Notes: generated from the sequence alone by a model not told the origin. A stretch of DNA of 64,000 bases from Polyodon spathula (GCF_017654505.1 NC_054543.1:27158747-27222746); one strand, 5' to 3'; shown: positions 45,354 to 60,100, counted from the stretch's first letter. Numbers and translations are program-made.

Positions 45354-47195
45354 TTACCGAACGGGAAAGCTGCTGTCGTGGCTCCGGATTACCAACAGTA
45401 CAGCCCAAAACCACTGATGGTTAATATGGAATGAGGATACCACCTTTGGCAAAAAGGATGGATTTGTTCTTAATGTTACCCGCGAGTCAATTCCAGTGAA
45501 AGCCATACATGTGTTATCGATAGACAGAGCATGAAGCTCACTTACTCGTCTGGCAGATGTAATGGCTATTAAAAATGCCACTTTTAATGAAACAGGGTGC
45601 AGTTCTTCTGGCACCATGGGCTCAAATGGGGGACCCATAAGGGCCTGCAGTACCAGTTCTAGATCCCACTTGGGGACCATACTTTTCATGGGAGGATGAA
45701 GCCTCCGAGCCCCTTTAAGAAATTGCACTGCCAGGAAATGTGCCCCAGGGGACACAGAGTCAATTTTGTGGCACACTGATATTGCTGCCAGGTATACTTT
45801 CAAAGTGGACGCCGATTTTCCTGCGTCAAACAAGTGTTGTAAGAAGGTCTCAATCAGGCAAGTCACTGGATTGTGACCTTCGGCAAAGCACCAGTCTTGG
45901 AAAACTTTCCATTTATATGAGTACTGGGCTCTAGTGCTCAGACTGCTGCATCTGTCAAATCTTGTCTGAATAGTCGGCTCTGTTCAATGGCCAGACCCAG
46001 AGTTGGAGCTGGGCTGGGTTTAGATGCAATAATAGCCCCTCCGCTTGGCACAGGAGGTCCTTGTGCAGCAGGAGCTGCCACGGCTGATCCGACAGCATGT
46101 CGGAGGGGAGAGCAAACCAGGGGCGTCTCGACCAGGTCTATACCTCTCCCAAACCTGTTTCACCACTTGAGGATGCAGCCTCCACTTTGAGCTGTCTGGA
46201 GCTCCTCTGGACAGGAGGTCTGCTGCCTTGTTGTCCACACTGGGGAGGTGAACTGCCCTGATGGAACGCAGGTTTCTGTGTGTCCAGGACAGGAATCTGT
46301 GCGCTACGTGATGAAGGCCTGGTGAGCGCAGGCTGCCTTGATGATTTATGTAGGCTACCACTGTGGTGTTGTCCGTCCGGACCAGCACATGTTTGTGCGC
46401 TAATTGCTGGTGAAAATGTAATGATGCCAGGCTCACTGCTTGCAGCTCTTGCGCATTTATGTGCGCTTGCTGCCAATGTCCCTTCCACTGACCTCTTATT
46501 TCTCTTCCGTTCCAGACCGCTCCCCCCAGCCCAGACTGGAGGCGTCTGTAGTGATCACTTCCCTTCTGTGAAGGGATCCAAGGGGAGATCCGAGGCGCAG
46601 ATTGCCGGGATGGAGCCACCACTCCAGTGTCTTCTGGCATTGTCTGGACACTCGCACCAGCTGGTACCGATCTCGGACCGGGTGCACCTTGAGCGTATTC
46701 ACCCAGGCTTGAAGCGGGCGCATTCTCAACAGCCCTAGTGGAAGGATTCTAGAGGCGTCTGCCATCAGCCCCAACAACCTTTGATATAGTTTGACCTATA
46801 GGATAGTGTCCTCTCTGAATAGGGAGAGTGTGGTCTCCAACGACCAAATCCTGTCTTCCTGTCTTTCTCTGTGAGCAACCATGCTCACAGAGTTCAGTTT
46901 GATCCCCAGGAAAACTGTGGACTGAGACGGTACGAAGTTGCTCTTCTGTTGATGTATTGAGAATCCCAACTTCACCACATGATCTATGGTCTGTTTTGCG
47001 TGCGCCTCTGCGCGTGCTTTTGACTGCGCGCAAATCAACCAATCGTCCAGATAGTTTAGGACCCGAATACCCCGCAGCCTGAGTGGAGCCAGTGCTGCAT
47101 CCATGCACTTTGAAAATGTGTGGGGAGCCAGCGAGAGGCCAAATGGCAGCACACAGAATTCGAATGCGTTGCCTTGAAAAGCAAAGCGCAGATAT
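45354..47195 (-). mobile_element. DIRS-type retrotransposon fragment with RT, RNase H and tyrosine recombinase
   Basis: Minus-strand pieces appear in the order of DIRS elements. RT (47195-46796) has YLRFAFQGNAFEFCVLPFGL, then SLAPHTFSKCMDAALAPLRL and LNYLDDWLI. RNase H (46640-46020) has LVRTDNTTVVAYINHQGSLR and ends ADLLSRGAP. The recombinase N-terminal part (about 45930-45354) has STLKVYLAAIS, FLKGARRLHPP and ITSARRVSELHAL with the first catalytic Arg. The catalytic HxxR and Tyr are missing, and the frame changes between RT and RNase H. A dead, doubly truncated copy. Confidence 0.85.
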
Positions 47196-47199
47196 TTTC

Positions 47200-47560
47200 T
47201 GTTTACCTATTTATTTTGGCCTCAAGTGCTGTGTCCTGTTTTGGTGTGCTGTTTTCTGTTCTAAACCTTTATTTCTGTTTAAATAAATGCACAGCAGTGC
47301 ATTCATAATCATATCAGTCATCTCTGTATTACTTCCTTGTTCTGACCACTGCAGCCAGCCTGGTCACAGGCTGTTACATTTTTAATTTGTTGTGCAATGC
47401 TGCAAAATTATATTATTTAACAGATCTCAATAATTAGTGAAAGTGTTAATTGTAATAAATCACATAAATGCATTTCAAACCCTGAATCATATTATTATAT
47501 TTTTCAAGGTGATTATGAAGGATTATGAATAGTGTGAAAGATCCTCGCAACTCACGTCAT
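47200..47560. other. Possible LTR tail, then unannotated DNA
   Basis: 47200-47390 holds gtgttttggtgtgctgtttt, then AATAAA (47280-47286) and an ending ctgttaca, a pattern like the 3' end of an LTR. No matching partner or target duplication was found. Confidence 0.25.
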
Positions 47561-47569
47561 TCGTTGCCC

Positions 47570-47796
47570 CTTTAAATAGACCCAGGACACAAAAATGGAT
47601 TTTTAAAGCGCTTTCGCGCTATTTTTAATAAACACAAATGAATATAACAAAACAGAAACAAACACCTAGCTCTCTCCTGGAGCTCTAACTAAACATTAAT
47701 ATGCCCCTGACTAATACGCAGGACGGCTAAGCTGTTTACCTGCAACACAAAACCACTAACACATGGGCTTTACACAATGGCTTGCTTTGTAACGGC

Positions 47797-47848
<52 letters not shown>

Positions 47849-48090
47849 TGAATGAATGAATGAATGAATGAATGAATGAATGAATGAATGAACGAACGCA
47901 CGCACGCCACTCAGCAGCCCCGATCAGTCTGGCTGCCTCTCTTAAATACCCTACACCTGGCTCCAATTTATAATTACCACCAGGTGCAGGGGATTAACTA
48001 AATCATTAAACAATTACAAAAACCCTTAACCCAATCACCCACAATGCATTTTCACATGTTTCCAGCAGGGAGGAATTTTAACCCCCTCCC
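47570..48090 (-). mobile_element. LTR-like fragment with embedded compound microsatellite
   Basis: Read on the minus strand, it contains agccaggtgtagggtatttaag, a TATA-like tatttaag near 47945, and a G/C-richer leader, as in gypsy-type LTR promoters of fish. No second LTR or internal coding region is adjacent. Tentative. Confidence 0.3.
47799..47900 (+). repeat. Compound microsatellite (GT)n(GA)n(GAAT)n
   Basis: A run of gt, then about 16 ga units, then about 13 gaat units, decaying to gaac and gcac. The repeated Ser-Leu and His-Ser-Phe-Ile frame on the minus strand is an artefact of it. Confidence 0.95.
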
Positions 48091-48339
48091 TTCTATCTCA
48101 CAAATAGCTATAAACTTTCATCTAGCATTAATGAAGGCTACAGTGTCCAATTCAAATAAAGCCATGCCAAACATACATTTATCAAAACTCAGGTTCATGG
48201 AGGATTTACAGTTCATTTTACAGTTAATTGATTTAAACACCCTACCCCACAACTTCCAAGTGAAAAAAATATTCTAGAAATTTGTAGAAAATTAATTAAA
48301 AATAAAAACTGAAATAGCTTGGTTGGATAAGTATCCACC

Positions 48340-49482
48340 TGTAACGATCAGTCTGCACAACGGAGAAGCAGTTGTACTGTCCTCCCTAAGGAGAAACTAC
48401 TGGCCCAATACCTATAACTAATTAAGTCAGCAAGAGTGACAGACAGCAAAAGCAGGGAAGTCAGAGGTGTCAATTTCACTTTCACAACTATAATGTAATA
48501 AATGAAATATAACGCCAACAACTTATTGCAGATAACAGTTAGTGGAAGGTACAGGTGAGTAAGAAAGTAAAGTGAATTAAACAAACATCCAAACAAACTA
48601 ACACTAAAGCGAAATGAATACGGTGTCCGGTGGGCCTCCAATAAACCCACACACACAAACACACCAACAGGCAAAAGAGACAAAGGTGCATGAATAAGTA
48701 TATGGGGAAAACAATTACAAAGACAGTCTTGATGGCAATGGATGATAAATGAAATTTAGACCTAACAAGTCCAGTGACGTAATGCAGATGAAATCCAAAG
48801 TAACAAAAGAACAAACCAAAACTACAGGATCCAAAGCATCAAAGTAAAGTAGAAAAAACCAGCAAACAGAAAAGGAATAATCTCACCAAAATTAATGAAG
48901 TCCCAAACAGAGTCCTGTACTGATGAGGATGGATGAAGGTTGATGAAAAAACAGCGATCGTTGAAAATGGTGAGTCTGTCGAGTAGTACCGGGTTGAGGG
49001 GTGAACAGCCGTTTGAAAAATATCCGGAGGATCAGGAACAAAAATGGAGACTGAACACACTACCAAAAAACAAACCCTAAACAGACCTTGAACAGCAACT
49101 AAACTTAAACAAATAACAGTGTAAACAAAAAAGAAAGGTTTAGACAAAGTACATGATTTTGAAAAGAGAAAATGGATGCACCAGTATTTATCTAAAATAG
49201 TTACAGTTACTCTGTTAATTAAGGAATATGCTGTTTGTTTGTAAATTGACTCCTCAAGAGAAAATGGAGTCCACCTTGGCCTGGCCAGCCACCTTTAATA
49301 CTGGTACTGGCTTCCAAGGAGCTCTGAGATTGGAGGAGTGGATATCTGAATGAGCCAATGAGGGGAGAGGAAGAACAGAGGGCGAAAGCAAGGAACTATG
49401 GGAAATTGAGTTTTACCTGGCCAGGCTACTGTCCCTAATTAAAGGGACAGGTGGGTGAAACTTGCACCCACATATGTAGCAA
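48340..49482 (-). mobile_element. Possible long LTR-like or non-autonomous element
   Basis: On the minus strand the stretch would start near tgtagcactgttgctacata and end gatcgttaca, a TG...CA pattern about 1.15 kb long. No open frame, partner LTR or target duplication supports it. It abuts the damaged left end of a Tc1 element. Confidence 0.2.
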
Positions 49483-50848
<1,366 letters not shown>

Positions 50849-50850
50849 TA

Positions 50851-51870
50851 CATGGTTCTTGTTTCTGTTTTAACTGTGGAGTCTTAAAAATAGCATCACT
50901 TGTATTATAACTAATACAGACACCAGGTCTCCAACTGTATCATCTTTTATGGTCTGAACTGGAGAGAAAAGCAGATTCAGGTTAGGCCCAAGCAAAAAGC
51001 AATACAGTTTAGAGCCCTCAGGAACTGGAGTGGAGGATCTTTGTTCTAGAGAACTGCTTATCTAACTGCAATCTACACTGCAGTACACTATTAGATTAGT
51101 TAAATGGTCTGTTGTTTTGAGTTGTTATTTTTTCTAGACCTGTATGCAGGTCTGCAGTGTTGTAAAAGTTAAACGAGGAAGAACATAGGATTTATACATG
51201 TTACTTGTTTTTTGCTCATGCACCTTGACAATAAAGTGGGTGTCTCTAGAATACTGCTGTAGACACCATCAAAAAATGTATTATTCTACAGAAAAAAGAT
51301 TTTAAAACTTGGTGTTTTAATGTACCTACAATCTCCTAGCGTGTGACAAAATGACAGGTATTTATTTATTTAACTCACGATTAATTTTAACTCACAAAAA
51401 ACACAGGCCTCTGTTTTTTCACTAATTGTCTTATGAAGTCTAACACATGCTTTATGTTAGAGCTGGAAAGTGTGAGACTGTTACAGAAACAGACATTTAT
51501 GACAAAAAAAAAAAACAACAAAAAAACATTAATGATGCAGTAAGCTTATACATAATTCGTAAGACTTCGGCCTCCTGTTGGGTACAGCCTGAGCTCTGAT
51601 CATTTCTTCATAGAAGAACAACAAATCTAGAGCTGGGATATGCAGCTAACAAACATGAGCAGCTGCTCCTGCACATTGGGCTTGGACTAGCACATTACTG
51701 GCAACAGAGCTGTTCTTTCAGCTCCACAAAAAAAATGTGCAGGACATCACACATTCTCCTGATAAAATCTCTATTTTTTTAAGTAACATTTTCTCATGAA
51801 AATCCAATTGGCATTTTGTTATAGCAAAAATGACAACATTTGTTTTATATCAAGTGTTTATACACACATC
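50851..51870. other. Intergenic DNA, nothing recognised
   Basis: AT-rich, with stops in all frames. No repeat family was identified. Confidence 0.5.
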
Positions 51871-51979
51871 CATTAGTCAAAAAGGTGCAGGGCAGGAATT
51901 CGTCCAAACAAGCAAAAAGATAGAATACCCACACACATTTGTTTTATAGAAAAACTATGGCCTGTAGCAAAGTAGGGGT

Positions 51980-52625
51980 AGAGCTGAATAGTTGACTGGT
52001 CCAATTGAAAAGTGGCAGTCGAAATTGGTAGCTGACTGTGATAAGCCAAAGGGGTTTCGATCTGTGATTCAGCCTCTCGACAGTAGATGGCATCAAACCA
52101 ACTTGGGACTTCCCTTACCAAGATCTCCTGACCATGGCAAAAATCTTTTTGAGGGGCAGCACCTTGGTGAGGGGCGGAAGTACGAGTATGTAAATTCCAG
52201 CCACTGGAGTCAAGTGAAGGATAAAGACACTTGCCGGTTGGGGATTGGTGTTCCACTGACTACAGAGGCGGGACATTACATACTAAAGGGAATGTACTAC
52301 TGTGTTCGGGGTTGGTCCGAAGGTAAAATAGGCGGAGTAACGGGTGGAGGGAGAGACTAGTTTGGAGCAGCGGGATTTTTGAAAATCTGAACTAATATTT
52401 ATTTTGTCTTTGTTTTGTTTATGTCCGGTATGCCACGAAGACAATTAAGGAAGAGTTCTCACGATCTGTTTTGGATTTTTACCCCTGCACTCCCTCCCTC
52501 CCTCACGCCGTTTTGTTTTCTTTTTGTTATTTAATTTTTTTTGTTGTTGTGTATAGAAAATAAAAATAAATTATTTTATTTCTGTACACATAAATTACTG
52601 TCTGGACATTCCATTTAATACACTC
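51980..52625 (+). mobile_element. Possible solo LTR fragment
   Basis: A GC-richer 5' part (51980-52370) with zinc-knuckle-free open frames leads into a T-rich stretch and tandem AATAAA (52560-52570), then ctgtctggacattccattta. The layout resembles U3-R-U5 of a gypsy-like LTR. Ends and target duplication are not defined. Confidence 0.3.
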
Positions 52626-52639
52626 TTGCCTCACACTGA

Positions 52640-53227
52640 CTAATCACACATCATGTAATTGTGAAACGTGTGGTTTCAAATGGAAGGAATTGTTGTTGCA
52701 TTTGCACTCCATTAATATATAAACTACATTAATTAAGAATTAAAAATCCCAGCAGTTTTATAGTGCACAAACCACAGTGTAACGAAACAATATAATAGAA
52801 ACAAGAGACATCATCAAATATACATTTGTAGTCAAAAGTTTACATATCCCAATGGAAATGTATAATTTCTAGAAATTTCTTGAAAACAAAGGATTTTAGG
52901 AAACTTTTGTAGCAAAAGTTTTGCTTTTGTGGATGAGGAATAAATTTACAAGAAATAGATGTCTACAATTATTTATTGCAGCAATTATTTTGCAAAACTC
53001 TAAAAAATGCTAATTCAAAACCCACGATGCTATGCTAGTATTGTCTACAAGGTGCTAGATATTTCAATAGAGTCAGCACTCACATATCCGACCCTATAAC
53101 ATTTTGACTTTTGTGACGGTTAAACGAGTGTGACGCATGTCTAATTATTTCACCTGCTTTGACGTGTATGTAGGTGAGCACATTGTAACCTGCCTCCTAC
53201 CACCCTACCACCCAAACAACCCCTGCC

Positions 53228-53259
<32 letters not shown>

Positions 53260-54224
53260 TATATACCAAAACAAAAACTATGACTTGGGTTTGAGGAACT
53301 GTACAAGGAGAAATATATTGTAGCATGTATTTCTCTTTTCTTTGGCACATTTGCCGTTTTCTTTTTGTTATTTTGTTCTTATCTGACATATCACAAGAGA
53401 TGGATCATGATGATGGTAGGTCGTTCATGGAAGATTTTATTCAGCAGGATCAAGGTAGGATATTTACAGCAATCTGCCTCGAATGTTTAACTATTTGAAG
53501 ATGGTCTCGTTAGTTTTGTTTTCATTTCTTTCATTGAGTTGGTTTACATGCACTTGATAATCGACTCTACAGTCATGACTGTGTGAAGTTGTTACGCGAA
53601 TACATCGTGAAACAGCAAAAGGACGTCCTTTTGGCAGTGCCCCCCCCCCCCCCCAATACACATACACACACACACACACACATATGAACTACTTCAACAC
53701 TAGAAGCACCTTGGTTATACTTATACCTACAACCGCCAGTACACTTTAAACACCATCAATATTAAAAAGAAAGACAAACTATCAGCTACAACTCAAAAAT
53801 TTTAATCAAGCACATCATATCAAACATCTGCACAGCCGAAACGCGTATTTAAATAAACAATTAATCACAAAAGGGTTTATTTTCTAACTTGCTCACCACA
53901 TATGAAGCACTACTTAAGAAAACTAATAAAATAAACATTTCAAAAGAAACTGGTGTGTAAACAGGTATATGCACATACAAAACTGTAAAAACAAAAGTAG
54001 TTTTTAATCTAAAATGAAAGTACATATGATTTATCTTGCATGTATGTGACTCGCAGCACAGAATCCAGGCTGAGCTGCTGCAGCCTACAGCTTTGCAGTT
54101 TTCTGATTGAAATGTCTCTGCTGAAGCACTGTAGCTAGCTTCAAGATTAAATCTCTCCTACCTTGTACAAAACGAAGGAATTGATGGCTGACAGGTCCAG
54201 TAGAGATAACAAAAGGCTTGTGTG

Positions 54225-54308
<84 letters not shown>

Positions 54309-54405
54309 TCAATATAAAAAACATTTATGGTAGTTCTAGTTTCATGAAATGTAACTTAGTATGGTAGTTCTAGTGTTCATGAAATGTAACTTTTAGATGT
54401 TTTTA

Positions 54406-54451
<46 letters not shown>

Positions 54452-55230
54452 AATTTAAATTCTTAGAAATTATATTTTATATAATTTGTATATATGTATG
54501 TGTGTGTTGGAAAGGTAATGACACAAACAAGTAGCTAATGCGCAGCATAATTCAGAATGTGCGAGACAACGTGTGGATTAATTTCTCTTGTTAAATGTTT
54601 TAATCTTCATGGCAACGCATGAAGCTCTCCTCACGATATTCAGAGTCGTTCTTTTCATAGTTAGCAAGCAGACACGGGCATTTCAATATCCCCTCCCCTA
54701 AATGGCTATGAATTGAGTAATCTGCATTGGTATGGATGATTTATTTTCCTAAATCAGAACTGCATAGCAACTCATTTCCTGAAAAGTACAGAAACAGGTT
54801 GTGAGGAAAACTGTCATGACTTGTGCATGTAAACATCTCCATTTAAATTTGTTAGCGCACGAGTTGGGGGAATAACAGCAGTAAAAGAGAAAAACTTGTC
54901 AGTTTTTTCAGGGAACACAAAAAAGATACAATTTCAAACATATGTAGCTGAAAGGACTGTGTTTTAAAATAAGTAGGTTTCAATTTACATGTAGTGTAAT
55001 TGGTTTTGTTGATACAGCAGCCTACTATATTTTCAACAGAAGCATTTTAATTCAGAAAAATATCACTTGCCAAAAGAAATGACGTATGGACTGTAATACA
55101 GTACACACTTAAATCTGGTACATAGTGTAGCAGTATGTAAAATTCCCCAACCGCAAAATGAAATCAAAACGTTGTCCATGTACAGAATTGCCTAAAACGT
55201 AATAGGCAATGCAAATTAGCAAAAGATAAA

Positions 55231-55261
<31 letters not shown>

Positions 55262-55300
55262 CAGAACACAACACCGCCAGTTTCCATAATTAAAACAGTT
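52640..55300. other. Intergenic DNA with simple repeats and a MITE-like unit
   Basis: Contains (CA)n runs at 53231-53259, 53660-53681 and 54408-54449, a C-run at 53641-53654, (TA)n at 54234-54308, and an A-run of about 33 at 55229-55261. No host gene was seen. Confidence 0.5.
53697..54373. mobile_element. Possible piggyBac-like MITE
   Basis: The left end cactagaagcacc and right end ggtagttctagtg (54361-54375) are inverted copies, with imperfect tcaa and ttca where TTAA would be expected. The right terminus is duplicated: atggtagttctagt plus ttcatgaaatgtaac occurs at 54327-54356 and again at 54361-54390. No transposase lies inside. Confidence 0.35.
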
Positions 55301-55599
55301 TCCAAAGTCAGTATTCAAAATTGCAGAATTGGAAACTTTCCGAAAGGAGACACCACCCATTAATCTCATACTTTACCAGTTTGACCAGTTAAATAGGTCT
55401 ATCTGCCAACAAACCTCTGTCATTTCTTTGTTTGGCATGCTTACCTGGCACTATGGATTCAATTCCTCAATCCCGAGAGTCCTGCTACTCCTGTTTGACC
55501 TAGCCGCAAGAGAACATCTCGGATCCGTCTTCAATGCGCTGCTCCAGTTAAAAAAAAGAAATACCAGTCATGGGAAATTTCTCGGCTTCTCAATACATT

Positions 55600-56404
55600 G
55601 TACTCCAGGAATATTTCTTACACCGCTGGTGCTACCTGTGAGGACCTCATCTCCTTGCTAAATCAATCTGAGGCATCAACCTCCAAGTCTCCGGTCCTGT
55701 CTTCCTTTGGATGAGGCCTCCACCATTCAAGCCGCCCAGTCTGGGTCCGATTCCCACAGCGTCAGCCTTAAGTCCCCCACGCTTGCCAGCTCTGTCTCTA
55801 ACGCAGACATTCTTCAAGCCCTGCAAACAATGCAAGCTTCAATCTCCAATCTCCCACCTTGAACACCATCCTATACCTTTCAATCCATCTACATCGGCTT
55901 TCCTCGCCACTCCATCTCCGCTTTCAGCCACAGCTCCCTGTTCAAGCCCACTCAGTTCCGGCCCTTTAATCTTTCCACAGCAATAGCCAACTCTGATTCC
56001 CACAACCCAGCTTCCCTGCTACCCAGACCAGCCCTGGTATCCAGCAAACTCCGTACTCAAATCCAAGAAGGTAGGGACACAAATCTAGTCCTTTTGCTTA
56101 TATGTTCCCTCGAAGTTCATGACAACAGAACGTTAGACTGCGGGGAAGTGTCCATCGTTTTGAAATCCAAAGACCCTTCTTTGTTCAAAAAACTTACTTT
56201 GGCAGAGTTTTTTTTACTGCATTCAGTCTGTATCGTCAGGAGCTGGACGTCTATCTTAGTCTTGTAACCGACATGTCTATGAGATACGGAGGGTCAGCTT
56301 TTTACAACTACCATAAATCCTTTTCAGGCAAGGCTGCTGCAATTCTGGAGCAATTTAATATCAGGGTTAACTGGGGCATTTTAGATAATGAGCTGTTTTG
56401 TCGC
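55600..56404 (+). mobile_element. DIRS/Ngaro-like element, left part (ORF1 region)
   Basis: Broken plus-strand frames with a Pro/Ser-rich stretch lead to 56270-56404, which reads MSMRYGGSAFYNYHKSFSGK, then AAAILEQFNIRVNW and DNELFCR. This is the C-terminal part of the gag-like ORF1 of vertebrate DIRS/Ngaro elements. The text stops abruptly at the LTR of element B and resumes at 62278. The true 5' end is not resolved, but A/T-rich DNA begins before about 55320. Confidence 0.6.
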
Positions 56405-57129
56405 TGTGGAAGGGTGGTGGGTTATTCACTGACACAGGAGACAGACAGATGGATTTGTCAACACTGCACAGGTGCTCAGTTTTATTTTGGGGTGCTCTTT
56501 TTCTTTTAGCCCGCAGAGGGCTATGTTGGTGCATGGTCTGCTTACCAACGATGGTAAACAGAACCACGAGAATACCAAGCGATGGTACACAATACCGGCG
56601 CACCTGCAAGTGCTTTGAAACAATAATTCAAAACAGAAGGCACAAAGAAACAGGGAAAATAAAACAGTAACAAAACTACAAAGAAAAGGTGCTGCACTTG
56701 ACAGCTATATCCCTGCCGCTGCTATCTGTGCGACCCGGATCACCGACCTACACTGCCGGCTAACTAGCCTGCTTAGTTATTTTTTTCCCGGGGTCTGCCC
56801 AAGGGTTCCCCGCCCTCACTGTCTCGCTGTGAAACATTTCGTTTCCTTTTCTCTCCCGACTGGTTCTCGGTCCTGGACCAGCGCTTCCGCACTCTAGGTG
56901 CGTCTATAAGTCAGACCTGAGGAAACAGTAGAGCGTTAACTTATAGGGCTAACAATCTCCCCAAGACTTGCCTCTCAGCTATTCAGAGAGGGGAAAAGTC
57001 CAAACACCCACTTTCCCACCTCCCCGTGTCACTGCCATGACTCACAGGCGGTTGTTGGACAACTGCCGCCCTCTTCCTGCAGCACTGTGAACACGCCAGC
57101 AGAGTCAGCACAGATCTCCCCCTGCTACA
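56405..57129 (-). repeat. 3' LTR of element B
   Basis: On the minus strand it begins tgtagcaggggg, directly after a purine-rich tract (gaggggaaggata, about 57130-57142) that serves as the likely polypurine tract. It differs from the 5' LTR by roughly 20 substitutions and small indels. Confidence 0.94.
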
Positions 57130-57172
57130 TATCCTTCCCCTCAGAATGACACCACCGGTTCATTTGAAAATC

Positions 57173-60100
57173 CTACACCCCCGTGCCTTCCCGAGAGAAA
57201 AAGTCTGCATTTTGATGCAGCTTTCCTGCTCAGTGGACTACCCTGAAGGCATAGGGCTGCAAGGCCAAGTACCACCGTGTGATTCTGGCGTTGCTATCTT
57301 TCATCCGGTGAAGCCATGCTAAGGGGGCATGATCTGTAACCAGGGTGAAGTGTCGCCCCAGGAGGTAGTACCGGAGTGACTCGACTGCCCATTTTACTGC
57401 GAGACACTCCTTCTCGATGGTGCTATAATTTTTCTCGCGGGGAAGGAGCTTCCTGCTGATGTACAGGACTGGGTGCTCGCTTCCCCGAACCTCCTGAGAC
57501 AACACTGCCCCGAGACCTGTCTCTGACGCATCCGTCTGCAGGGTGAACCTCTTACCAAAATCCGGGCTGCATAGCACTGGCTTACTACACAGCCTCCGCT
57601 TCAAGGCGAGAAAAGCCCTCTGGCATGACTCCGTCCACTGAACCGTATTTGGGGCAGCCTTCCGGGTGAGGTCTGTCAAGGGAGCAGCGAGCGTAGTGAA
57701 GCTCGGGATGAACTTTCTATAATAGCCCGCTAGTCCCAAGAAAGAGCGCACCTGGGTTTTGGTTGTAGGAACTGGCCAGTCAGCCAAGGCTTTCACCTTA
57801 GCAACCAGCGGTCTGATCTGGCCGCCCCCTACTCGATACCCCAAATACTCCGACTCACTCTTCCCAATGGCACACTTCTTTGGGTTAGCAGTGAGCCCCG
57901 CCTCCCGCAAGGATTGCAGCACCGCCGCTACCTTACACAGATGACTCGGCCAATCCTCACTGTGGATAACCACGTCATCTATGTAAGCAGCGGCGTACTG
58001 CTGATGGGGCCGCAAGATGCGATCCATCATCCGCTGGAAAGTGGCGGGTGCTCCGTGCAACCCAAAGGGCATGGTCCTAAATTGGTACAACCCGAAGGGA
58101 GTCGAAAACGCCGTCCTCTCTCTAGATTCCGGGGTCAGGGGTATCTGCCAGTACCCCTTCGTTAAATCCAGTGTCGTCATAAAATGAGCTGTGCCTAGAC
58201 GCTCCAGCAACTCATCTACCCGGGGCATCGGATAAGCGTCAAACTTCGATTTCTCATTGATTCGTCTGAAATCAATGCAAAATCGAGTTGACCCGTCTGG
58301 CTTATCGACTAAAACGATCGGACTGTTCCAGTCACTTTGGGACTCTTCTATTACCCCCAGTCTCAGCATTTCGTCAATTTCTGCTTTTATTACCTGTCTT
58401 TTACGCTCAGGTATACGGTACGGCCTCTGGCGAACTAGCGCCCCCGGCTCAATATCAATGTGATGATGGGCTACTCGAGTCTGCCCCGGGACGGAAGAGA
58501 ACACGTCAGGAAACTCCGCCACCAGACCGTGAGCCTGACATTTCTGCGTTGGTGTCAGATTCTCAGCAATCTGTACCGATCCTTTTCTTGCCAACACAGA
58601 AAGATCAGGTCCCAGGTCCGTGACGTCATCTGCATGCGCCACTAACAACGCCTCTGGTTGCAACCAAGGCTTTAAGAGGTTGATATGATAAATATGTTTC
58701 TCTCTCTGTCGCTCCGGCTGGCAGATCTCATAGTCCACCTTCCCAACCTGGCGTGTAACCTCAAAGGGTCCTTGCCACTTAGCCAAGAGTTTCGACTCAG
58801 AACTGGGTAATAAGAGAAGTACCTTATCCCCCGGCTGAAATGTGCGCAACCGGGCTCCTCGGTTATATTGTGTCTCCTGTCTGTGCTGTGCCTGCTGCAA
58901 ATTGTCATGCGCCCATTTCCCAACAGACTCAAGACGTTTGCGCAGGTCCAACACATACCGGACGGTATTGGTCGAATTGTCCTGCTGCTCCTCCCACATC
59001 TCTCTGACCAGGTTGAGCACGCCCTGGGGTCTCCGCCCATACAACAGCTCGAATGGTGAAAATCCCGTGGAAGCCTGGGGAACCTCTCTGATCACAAAGA
59101 GAACGGGGGGAATCAGCTGGTCCTAGTAACGCACATCACTACGAATAAACCTGCGCAACATGTTCTTAAGGGTCTTATTAAAGCGTTCCACCAAACCGTC
59201 GGTCTGAGGATGAAACACCGAGGTCCTAATGGTCTTAATTCCCAAAAGCTTACATGTTCCGCGGATTAGCCGGGACATAAAATTGGTGCCTTGATCGGTT
59301 AGTATCTCCTTGGGAATCCCCACCCGGGAAAAAACCTTTACAAGCTCGTTGGCAACAGACTTAGCGGACATAGATCGGAGGGGAATAGCCTCTGGATAAC
59401 GCATAGCGTAATCCAGAATGACAAGTAGGTGGGGGTATCCTGCCGCGCTCCTCTCTAATGGCCCAATGATGTCCATCCCAATACGCTCAAACGGAGCTTC
59501 CACTAGGGGCAAAGGCACCAGTGGGGCTCGTGGAACGGCTCTAGGGCTGGCCTTTTGACATTCCCCACAACGCTCACAAAACCGCTTGACATCGCCATCC
59601 AGCCCCAGCCAGAAGAACCGTGACACAAGCCTTGCTTTAGTTTTATCCCTTCCCAAATGACCAGACAGGGGAATAGCGTGAGCCAGCTGCAACAAATCCT
59701 CCTTAAAGGGCTGAGGAATGAACAACTGATGATGCACTTCACCGGTCTGGGGTAATTTATCAACACGGTACAGTAGGTCTCGATCAATTTCAAAGTGGGG
59801 GTACGTGGCGGCGCGTCTGGGCTCGACCACCCGACCATTAACCACCGCTGCTTGGTCAAAGAGCCTGCCCAGCACGTCGTCACGCCCTTGCTCGAGTCGG
59901 AAGTCACGGGAGCGAGCTAAGAAATCAGCTCCCATGGCTTCCAACTCGGGGTCAGGTCGGTCCCGAGCAGAGGCAGCCGAGCCAGACCCCTGCGCTGGCT
60001 CCGCGACCTCCCCCCCGGACTCTTCACCAACCGCCCCCACCTGAAACTTCTCCGACTCCCTCCATTGCCAGCCCTCATTCTTAGCGATCCGGCGCTCCCG

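Noticed and set aside
45189..47390. A single LTR interrupted by the DIRS fragment
   Set aside because: The 5' (tgtagcgg) and 3' (ctgttaca) ends are suggestive, but no target duplication matches and no second copy exists in the window.
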